Source of the DNA: an uncultured Erysipelotrichaceae bacterium
GTDB lineage: Bacteria > Bacillota_I > Bacilli_A > Erysipelotrichales > Erysipelotrichaceae
Reading direction: 5' to 3'
NCBI GenBank assembly: GCA_937874965.1
Contig: CALNCD010000039.1
Span: 1 to 5,065, forward strand
DNA length: 5,065 nt
Made by a program: the position numbers and the translations under genes. The notes beneath the pieces were generated by a model. The model was given only the letters and a program-made list of their open reading frames with translations, was not told where the DNA came from and searched no databases. Shown here piece after piece: positions 1 through 5,065 of the stretch; position 1 is the stretch's first letter, and every line of letters begins with the position of its first letter.

Positions 1-1506
1 GGAACGTTGATGGCGAATGTTGCAACGAAAATTACGTTCAAGCTTCGTAAGGACATCATGGAAAAGGTGAATCATCTTCCTCTCAGTTATTTTGATAAGG
101 TTCCTTATGGGGATGTCTTGTCCCATATCACCAATGATGTCGATACCATTTCAAATAGTTTAAGCAGCAGTATCACGTCAATTCTTACCAGTATCGTGAC
201 AATTATCGGGGTACTCTACATGATGTTCTCCATCAACTGGATTATGGCGTTGATTTCGATTCTCGTCCTTCCTTTGTCCGTCGGATTGGTGGCTTTCTTC
301 GTGAAACATTCACAATCCCAATACCGGACCCAGCAGAATTATCTGGGATCGATCAATGGGCAAGTGGAAGAGATGTACGGCAATCATATCCTTGTGAAAG
401 CATACAATGGGGAGCGGCAGGCCATCGAACATTTCGGTGTAGACAACGATATTCTGTATACCTCTGCCTGGAAGAGTCAGTTTTTCGGAGGTATCATGCA
501 GCCGATTATGCAGTTCGTTGGAAATATCGGTTATGTGATTGTCTGTATTGTCGGGGGTTATCTGGCCGTTAATGGATCTATTACCATTGGTAATATTCAG
601 TCCTTTATTCAATACATGCGCTCATTCACCCAGCCAATTGCGCAACTTGCAAATCTATCGACAGTTCTCCAGTCTACGGCGGCTGCAGGAGAGCGTATCT
701 TCGAATTCCTTGAAGAGCCTGAAGAGATTCCAGACACGGAATTCCCATTGTCTACTGATGCGTTGCAGGGAGCTGTCGGCTTTGCTCACGTGAAGTTTGG
801 CTATAATCCTGAAACTGTGGTCATTCATGATTTCACGGCATCCTTTGATGCAGGTAAGCGAATAGCAATCGTCGGACCGACAGGTGCGGGCAAGACAACG
901 ATGGTTAAACTGCTGATGCGTTTCTATGATGTCAGTGAAGGGGCGATCCTTGTTGATAGTCTTGATCTGCGCCAATTCAGACGGAATGATATCCGGAAGA
1001 TGTTCGGAATGGTTCTCCAGGATACGTGGCTCTATAACGCCAGCATTCTGGAAAACATCCGCTACGGTCGTCTTGATGCAACGGATGAGGAAGTGGTTGA
1101 AGCGGCAACTCTGGCACAGGCATCTCATTTCATCAATACGTTGCCTGAGGGTTATCAGACGGTTCTGAATGAAGAAACATCCAATATATCACAGGGTCAG
1201 AAACAGTTATTGACCATTGCTCGTGCTATTCTTGCCAAGCCGCGGATCCTGATTCTCGATGAAGCGACTTCCTCTGTGGATACTCGGACAGAAATCTTGA
1301 TTCAGAAGGCTATGGATAACCTGATGGTTGGCCGGACAAGTTTCATTATCGCGCATCGCTTGTCTACGATTAAGAATGCTGATACGATACTTGCGATGGA
1401 TCATGGAGATATTGTCGAGCAAGGTTCTCATCAGGAATTGCTGGATAAGAACGGATTTTACGCTCAGCTTTATAATTCACAGTTTGATGAAGGAGACGAT
1501 GATTAA
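1..1506 (+). CDS. ABC exporter half-transporter (permease + ATPase), MdlB/TM288-like, 5' end missing
   Basis: This is one subunit of an ABC exporter that would use ATP to move a substrate, often a drug, lipid or peptide, out across the cytoplasmic membrane. The frame is open from base 1 and about 501 codons are present. The family is usually about 580-620 residues, so roughly 100 N-terminal residues, including the first membrane helices, lie upstream. The TTG at 7 is internal, not a start. Membrane helices are visible at about 170-300 (a pair) and 485-650 (a pair). The ATPase follows: Walker A GPTGAGKTT (874-900), Q-loop Gln (1018-1020), signature ISQGQ (1186-1200), Walker B ILILD (1246-1260) with catalytic Glu (1261-1263), and switch His (1354-1356). 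The ISQGQ signature in place of LSGGQ, plus an intact Glu, resembles the TM288 side of heterodimeric exporters. A partner gene is therefore expected just upstream (inference). The substrate cannot be read from the sequence. Confidence 0.95.
   Translation, partial: GTLMANVATKITFKLRKDIMEKVNHLPLSYFDKVPYGDVLSHITNDVDTISNSLSSSITSILTSIVTIIGVLYMMFSINWIMALISILVLPLSVGLVAFFVKHSQSQYRTQQNYLGSINGQVEEMYGNHILVKAYNGERQAIEHFGVDNDILYTSAWKSQFFGGIMQPIMQFVGNIGYVIVCIVGGYLAVNGSITIGNIQSFIQYMRSFTQPIAQLANLSTVLQSTAAAGERIFEFLEEPEEIPDTEFPLSTDALQGAVGFAHVKFGYNPETVVIHDFTASFDAGKRIAIVGPTGAGKTTMVKLLMRFYDVSEGAILVDSLDLRQFRRNDIRKMFGMVLQDTWLYNASILENIRYGRLDATDEEVVEAATLAQASHFINTLPEGYQTVLNEETSNISQGQKQLLTIARAILAKPRILILDEATSSVDTRTEILIQKAMDNLMVGRTSFIIAHRLSTIKNADTILAMDHGDIVEQGSHQELLDKNGFYAQLYNSQFDEGDDD
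1490..1496 (+). promoter_or_regulatory. Ribosome binding site of the MacB-like gene, inside the upstream gene
   Basis: AAGGAGA lies nine bases before the ATG at 1506 and is embedded in the last codons of the exporter gene. It supports that ATG as the start. Together with the one-base TAATG overlap, it suggests that ribosomes finishing the first gene re-initiate on the second. Confidence 0.8.
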
Positions 1507-3821
1507 TGTTAGTGCTTTCGCATATTTCTAAGAATTACGGGGTTGGGAAATCAATCAATGTCCAAGCGTTGAAAGATGTTTCCCTGAGTTTCAGGGAACA
1601 TGAATTCGTCTCGGTTCTTGGGCCTTCTGGATGTGGCAAGACCAGCCTTCTCAATATTATCGGAGGATTGGATCGATACAGTTCAGGAGATTTGATTATC
1701 AATGGGCGTTCCACTAAGAAATTCAAGGACAAGGACTGGGATGCATACCGCAATAATACGATTGGCTTTGTCTTCCAGAATTACAATCTGATCTCCCATA
1801 TCTCTGTGCTTGAGAATGTTGAGATGGCGCTGAAGATTTCGGGTGTTTCTGGAAAAGAGCGCCGTAAGCGGGCCATTGAAGCCCTTGAGAAAGTGGGACT
1901 TTCTGACCAGTTGAAGAAGCGTCCGAACCAAATGTCCGGCGGTCAGATGCAGCGGGTTGCGATTGCACGTGCGCTGGTCAATGATCCAGATGTTATCCTT
2001 GCTGATGAACCGACGGGTGCTTTGGACAGTAGCACGAGTGTTGTGGTCATGGAGCTTCTCAAGGAAGTAGCCAAGGATCGTCTGGTAATCATGGTGACAC
2101 ATAATAATGATTTGGCGGATACGTACAGTGATCGGATTATCCGGCTTAAAGATGGTGCTATGATTTCAGACAGTCATCCATACGATGAAAAGCAAGCGGT
2201 GATTGAAACAGATAAGGTGACGAAGAAGTCAAAGATGTCCTATATGACAGCGCTTGGGTTAAGCGGTGCAAATCTGATTTCAAAGCGGTGGAGAACCCTT
2301 TTGATCAGTTTTGCCGGAAGTATCGGAATCATCGGAATTGCCTTGGTCCTGGCGATTTCAAATGGATTCAATGCGTACATCAAGACAATCCAGAAGGATA
2401 CGCTCAGCAGCATGCCGATTACTGTGACCAAGCAGGCCTTGACGATAACGGCCAACGATATGAGCGGTTTGAACTCTGGGTTAACTGCCTTTCCAAGCGG
2501 AGACAGCGCTACAATCTATTCCATGCGGGACAGTCTTTACCACTCCAATACAATTACTCAAGACTATGTTGAATATGTTAAGAAAATGGATCCGTCACTC
2601 TATAGTGATCTCTCATTTGACTATGGTGTGACTATGAATCTGATTACGCTGAATGATTCAGTGTATCAGCACATCAGTTCCAGTGAAGCAGATATGACAA
2701 AGCTTCCGACCAATGAAAATAATTTCTACAATGTCTATGAAGTCATTAAAGGGTCTAAGCCAACAACGGCCAATCAATTGCTGATCATGGTGGACCAATA
2801 CAACCGTGTTTCCAAGTCAACCTTGAGTGCACTGGGGTATACTGTGAGTGATGAGACGACGATTTCATTGGATGATCTTCTTGGGAAGACATACAAAGTG
2901 ATAGACAACAATGCGTACTATGTCAAGAATTCACGCCTGTTTTCCCCAGCAAAGGCTGATCAGTATGAAGACCTCTACAATGCAAGCACAACTGCTTTGG
3001 AAGTGGTGGGGGTTGCCAGGGTCAAAGCAGACTACGTTGATTCTGCACAGTATAGTTCAGGATTGTTCTACAGCGCTGGTCTTTCAGATCAGATACTGGT
3101 AAATTCAAGAGACTCGGAAATTGTTAAAGAACAGCTTAAAGTCGGCGCGGATTATGATGTGACCAGCGGCATGAAGTTCTCATTGCTGGCTGCAAGTTCC
3201 AATCAGACGCCTGAGGCAATCTATGAGGCGCGAGTTGCTTCATTAGGAGGTGCTGAACTGCCGACAACCATCAGTATCACCCCTATTGATTTTGAAACCA
3301 AGACCAAATTGCTCAGTTATCTCGATGACTATAATGCTGGTAAAGATGAAGCATCCATGATTAAGTATTCTGATATGTCTTCTTTGGTAACGGGTGTCAT
3401 GAATACATTGGTGAGCACAATTTCCTATGTTCTGATTGCTTTTTCCGCCATCTCTTTGGTGGTCTCTTCCTTGATGATCGGAATTATTACCTATGTTTCC
3501 GTGATCGAAAGAACCAAGGAAATTGGCGTTCTTCGCAGTTTGGGAGCCCGCAAAAAAGACATTTCCCGGGTTTTCAATGCTGAGACCATAATCATCGGAT
3601 TAGTAGCCGGCATACTGGGAATTCTGATCTCGTATGGATTGACTTTTCCGATCAGCTCGATTGTCGAGAAGCTGGTCAATGTAAAGAATATGGCACAGCT
3701 TGATCTGGTTCAAAGTATTGTCTTAATCATGATTTCAATGATTCTGACGTTGATTGCCGGATTAATTCCATCAAGAATAGCGGCGAAGAAGGATCCAGTT
3801 GAGGCTTTGCGGACAGAATAA
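1506..3821 (+). CDS. MacB-like ABC transporter, ATPase fused to FtsX-type permease with large extracellular domain
   Basis: This complete 771-residue membrane protein belongs to the MacB/FtsX superfamily. Members use ATP hydrolysis on the cytoplasmic side to drive movements of an extracytoplasmic domain, acting on peptides, lipoproteins or other envelope substrates. ATPase: Walker A GPSGCGKTS (residues 39-47), Q-loop Gln91, signature MSGGQ (143-147), Walker B VILADE (163-168) and switch His199; all catalytic residues look intact. A charged linker (about 226-245) leads to TM1 (about 265-287). An external domain of about 345 residues follows (about 290-635), rich in Ser, Tyr and Asp. Then come TM2 (about 637-664), TM3 (about 693-716) and TM4 (about 735-756). 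The conserved FtsX loop VIERTKEIGVLRSLGA (667 onward) and the C-terminal PSRIAAKKDPVEALRTE are present. The only Cys is in Walker A. The start is fixed by an upstream AAGGAGA and the TAATG overlap with the exporter gene, which implies one operon. A Gram-positive cell lacks the TolC/MacA partners of true MacB, so the substrate and role remain open. Confidence 0.94.
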   Translation: MLVLSHISKNYGVGKSINVQALKDVSLSFREHEFVSVLGPSGCGKTSLLNIIGGLDRYSSGDLIINGRSTKKFKDKDWDAYRNNTIGFVFQNYNLISHISVLENVEMALKISGVSGKERRKRAIEALEKVGLSDQLKKRPNQMSGGQMQRVAIARALVNDPDVILADEPTGALDSSTSVVVMELLKEVAKDRLVIMVTHNNDLADTYSDRIIRLKDGAMISDSHPYDEKQAVIETDKVTKKSKMSYMTALGLSGANLISKRWRTLLISFAGSIGIIGIALVLAISNGFNAYIKTIQKDTLSSMPITVTKQALTITANDMSGLNSGLTAFPSGDSATIYSMRDSLYHSNTITQDYVEYVKKMDPSLYSDLSFDYGVTMNLITLNDSVYQHISSSEADMTKLPTNENNFYNVYEVIKGSKPTTANQLLIMVDQYNRVSKSTLSALGYTVSDETTISLDDLLGKTYKVIDNNAYYVKNSRLFSPAKADQYEDLYNASTTALEVVGVARVKADYVDSAQYSSGLFYSAGLSDQILVNSRDSEIVKEQLKVGADYDVTSGMKFSLLAASSNQTPEAIYEARVASLGGAELPTTISITPIDFETKTKLLSYLDDYNAGKDEASMIKYSDMSSLVTGVMNTLVSTISYVLIAFSAISLVVSSLMIGIITYVSVIERTKEIGVLRSLGARKKDISRVFNAETIIIGLVAGILGILISYGLTFPISSIVEKLVNVKNMAQLDLVQSIVLIMISMILTLIAGLIPSRIAAKKDPVEALRTE

Positions 3822-3852
3822 GACTTAAATCCAGTGTTTTCAGAGCAAGCCT
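3822..3852 (+). other. Spacer downstream of the transporter operon, no terminator seen
   Basis: The stretch after the MacB-like stop was read for a GC-rich hairpin followed by a T run, and none was found. The only T run, TTTT near 3837, has no stem before it. Read-through into the DUF349 gene, or termination by Rho or at an unrecognised site, cannot be excluded. Confidence 0.4.
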
Positions 3853-3881
3853 TTGTCTATCGCCTTAAAAAGTGTTAATAT
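3853..3881 (+). promoter_or_regulatory. Sigma-A-type promoter with extended -10, upstream of the DUF349 gene
   Basis: The -35 candidate TTGTCT (3853-3858; four of six to TTGACA) is separated by exactly 17 bases from the -10 candidate TAATAT (3876-3881; four of six to TATAAT). A TG dinucleotide at 3873-3874, one base before the -10, makes it an extended -10. Transcription would start near 3888 and give a leader of about 18 bases, just long enough for the ribosome binding site. This suggests that the DUF349 gene has its own promoter. Neither hexamer is perfect, so the call rests on spacing and position. Confidence 0.6.
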
Positions 3882-3894
3882 ATAGGAAAAGAAT

Positions 3895-3901
3895 GAGGTG
3901 G
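3895..3901 (+). promoter_or_regulatory. Ribosome binding site deciding the TTG start of the DUF349 gene
   Basis: GAGGTGG is a strong match to the anti-Shine-Dalgarno sequence, and its GAGG core ends seven bases before TTG at 3906. No in-frame ATG lies nearby: the ATG at 3893 is in another frame and overlaps the site. The start is therefore TTG. Confidence 0.75.
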
Positions 3902-3905
3902 CATT

Positions 3906-4268
3906 TTGGAAAATAAAGAATTCGAAGAAATCGTAGAAGTCGAAGTAACCGATGAAGAGATTGAACGTGAAGAACGTGATCCTCAAGATGAACAGGACCA
4001 CGGATCATCCCGTCCGACCCATCGTAAAAGAAGACGCCATTCTGAATTTGCTTGGGAGAGTTTTGATTCGGTTCAGAACTCCAGAAAAAATCAATTAATC
4101 GACGACATCTACAACATGAATGATTCTGATGAAGCTCGATTGAATAGTATTCGTGAAGAATGGGCAACCCTGGGTAACGAGGGAGATGACGCGGCATTGG
4201 AAGAACGCTTCAATCGTGCAGTCGACAATCAGCTGAATCGCGCTGAGAAGATGAAAGTTATTGCGTGA
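3906..4268 (+). CDS. N-terminal part of DUF349 protein (acidic head, basic patch, first repeat)
   Basis: This 120-residue product would result if translation stops at the TGA at 4266. It starts with TTG behind a strong ribosome binding site. Residues 2-31 are strongly acidic (many Glu and Asp). A short basic patch, RPTHRKRRRH (36-45), follows and could contact nucleic acid or acidic lipids (inference). Residues from about 47 to 116 form the first, divergent DUF349 unit: an EEW..LG segment (84-90) and an ALEERFNRAVDNQL helix (97-110) match the W..G...LW..F pattern of the later units, but without the LW. There is no signal peptide or membrane helix, so a cytoplasmic location is likely. The family has no well-established function. 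The frame ends inside the helical linker to the next repeat, which argues that this is a fragment rather than a complete small protein. Confidence 0.75.
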   Translation: MENKEFEEIVEVEVTDEEIEREERDPQDEQDHGSSRPTHRKRRRHSEFAWESFDSVQNSRKNQLIDDIYNMNDSDEARLNSIREEWATLGNEGDDAALEERFNRAVDNQLNRAEKMKVIA

Positions 4269-5065
4269 TTCGTCGGATTGGAAAAAGGCCGCTCAGCGTC
4301 TTAAAGACCTTCAGAAAGATTGGAAGAACGCTGGTTTTGCCGGAAGCGCGTTGAATGATTCGCTTTGGGAAAAATTCACCGCAATCAATGATGCTTTCTT
4401 TGAAAGACGTCATGAACACTACCAGGAACTGGATGAAAAACGTCAAGAAGCCAAAGCAGTTAAAGATCGTTTGATTGAAGAAGCGTTGCGTTTGCAGGAT
4501 TCCGACCAATGGAAAGAAACATCAGCGCGGTTGCGTGAGATGATGAATGAATGGAAAAAGGTCGGTACCGCGGGCCGTGATATCGATGATGATCTTTGGA
4601 AGGTATTCAATGATGCCCGTCAGGTGTTCTACAAGCGCCAGGATGAACATTTTGATGCCATCAATCAGAATCAGGAGGTTGCGGCAGCAGCAAAGCAGAA
4701 ATTGATTGAAGAAGCTCGCCGTTTGGCCTCACACTATGATTTAAACAGTGTGAAAGGCGAAATGGATAGCTTGATGGATCAATGGAAAGCATCTGGCTAC
4801 AGCGGACGTAATCTGGATCAAAATCTTTGGAAACAATTCAACGAAATCAGGAATCAGTTCTATCTGGATTTGCGTGAAGCCAAGTCGACGTTTAGGGAAA
4901 CCCGAAAACTTGAATTGGATGATGAGATTAACGCTTTAGAGGCAAAGCTGGATACCCTTGAGGATCTCAGTGAAACCTTGGCGAACAAGCTCTCCAGTGT
5001 TGAAAGCAAGCCTGAGCCTGGAGAAGGCAATCCTGAGCGGGAAAGTATTTTGGCTGCGAAACAGG
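4261..5065 (+). CDS. C-terminal part of DUF349 protein (three repeats plus coiled coil), cut by right edge
   Basis: This frame is open from 4255 to the window edge without a stop. Three DUF349 units are visible: about 4276-4440 (DWKKAAQRL, DWKNAG, SLWEKF), about 4441-4674 (QWKETSARL, EWKKVGTAGR, DLWKVF) and about 4675-4899 (LNSVKGEM, QWKASGYSGR, NLWKQF). Each has the family's helix, then W(K).(G/S)G, then LW..F, then a second helix. Units 3 and 4 share an identical 14-base stretch, TTGATTGAAGAAGC, at 4471-4484 and 4702-4715, encoding LIEEA. After 4900 the sequence becomes a charged, probably coiled-coil region (LDDEINALEAKLDTLEDL) interrupted by a Pro/Gly-rich PEPGEGNPE stretch near 5011-5037. 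If made separately it could start at TTG 4261, overlapping the stop of the first part, with only a weak GAGAAG at 4245-4250. The next in-frame ATG is at 4540, inside a repeat. It more likely belongs with the upstream fragment as one protein. Confidence 0.75.
   Translation, partial: MRDSSDWKKAAQRLKDLQKDWKNAGFAGSALNDSLWEKFTAINDAFFERRHEHYQELDEKRQEAKAVKDRLIEEALRLQDSDQWKETSARLREMMNEWKKVGTAGRDIDDDLWKVFNDARQVFYKRQDEHFDAINQNQEVAAAAKQKLIEEARRLASHYDLNSVKGEMDSLMDQWKASGYSGRNLDQNLWKQFNEIRNQFYLDLREAKSTFRETRKLELDDEINALEAKLDTLEDLSETLANKLSSVESKPEPGEGNPERESILAAKQ

Larger units (their letters stand above)
3906..5065 (+). pseudogene. DUF349 repeat protein gene, frame broken near 4255-4268 and running off the right edge
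   Basis: The two open frames here read as one gene of at least four DUF349 units with a lesion between units 1 and 2. The first frame ends AEKMKVIA then TGA (4266-4268). The +1 frame, open from 4255 after a TGA at 4252, continues directly with RDSSDWKKAAQRL, the start of the next unit. Units 3 and 4 begin with (R/K)LIEEA followed by a stretch up to an aligned Trp/Leu position about 15 residues from the Arg/Lys. The junction lacks about five to six of these residues. That spacing and the frame change both fit a loss of 17 bases, possibly between two TTG triplets with one copy left at 4261-4263. Alternatives are a sequencing or assembly error, two separate proteins, or recoding at the TGA. I prefer a real deletion or a sequence error. 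Confidence 0.7.

Noticed and set aside
7..9. TTG at 7 as the start of the first gene.
   Set aside because: The frame is open to base 1, the sequence is already inside the conserved intracellular part of an exporter (the LPLSYFDK...ITNDVD region), and no ribosome binding site precedes it. The gene is truncated by the window edge.
655..1128. Long minus-strand open frame opposite the first gene's ATPase domain.
   Set aside because: It lies antisense to a strongly conserved ATPase coding region, its translation has no recognisable domain, and it is best explained as a shadow frame.
1683..2102. Minus-strand open frame of 139 codons opposite the MacB-like ATPase.
   Set aside because: It is fully antisense to the Walker/signature region, has no recognisable domain, and overlaps other shadow frames.
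3820..3860. AGAC (about 3822) and GTCT (3855-3858) as a terminator stem after the transporter operon.
   Set aside because: The complementary arms are only four bases long, about 30 bases apart, and have no following T run.
3865..4197. Minus-strand open frame opposite the DUF349 gene start.
   Set aside because: It covers the promoter, ribosome binding site and acidic N-terminus of the DUF349 gene. Its translation is a low-plausibility mirror of GAA/GAT-rich codons.
4471..4715. Identical 14-base copies (TTGATTGAAGAAGC) as a mobile or regulatory repeat.
   Set aside because: Both are in frame and encode the same LIEEA start of consecutive DUF349 units, so they reflect protein repeat duplication.

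Overview
The window looks like chromosomal DNA of a low-to-moderate GC Gram-positive bacterium (Bacillota). The signs are strong AGGAG/GAGGTG-type ribosome binding sites, a TTG start codon, a fused ATPase/FtsX-type permease with a large extracellular domain, and a multi-repeat DUF349 protein. The Erysipelotrichia are one possible home, but that is only a guess. All real genes are on the + strand. I saw no RNA genes, mobile elements, CRISPR arrays or credible minus-strand genes.

Layout: (1) Positions 1-1506 are the C-terminal five-sixths or so of a half-size ABC exporter of the MdlB/TM288 kind, cut by the left edge. (2) Positions 1506-3821 are a complete 771-residue MacB-like protein: an N-terminal ATPase fused to a four-helix FtsX-type permease with an extracellular domain of about 345 residues. 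Its ATG shares one base with the TAA of the gene before it, so the two are almost certainly co-transcribed and translationally coupled. (3) Positions 3822-3905 are a short intergenic region. It holds a good sigma-A-type promoter with an extended -10 and a strong ribosome binding site, but no recognisable intrinsic terminator. (4) From 3906 to the right edge runs a DUF349 repeat protein. Its reading frame breaks at about 4255-4268: the first repeat is in one frame, and three further repeats continue in the +1 frame to the end of the window.

The two transporter genes form one operon, very probably with the exporter's partner subunit upstream of the window. They belong to different ABC exporter architectures, and nothing here shows that they share a substrate. 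The DUF349 gene is a separate transcription unit of unknown function. The most noteworthy signal is its frame break, which fits a 17-base deletion between short TTG repeats in the linker between two DUF349 units. I found no convincing evidence of a new biological system; both transporters are members of known families.
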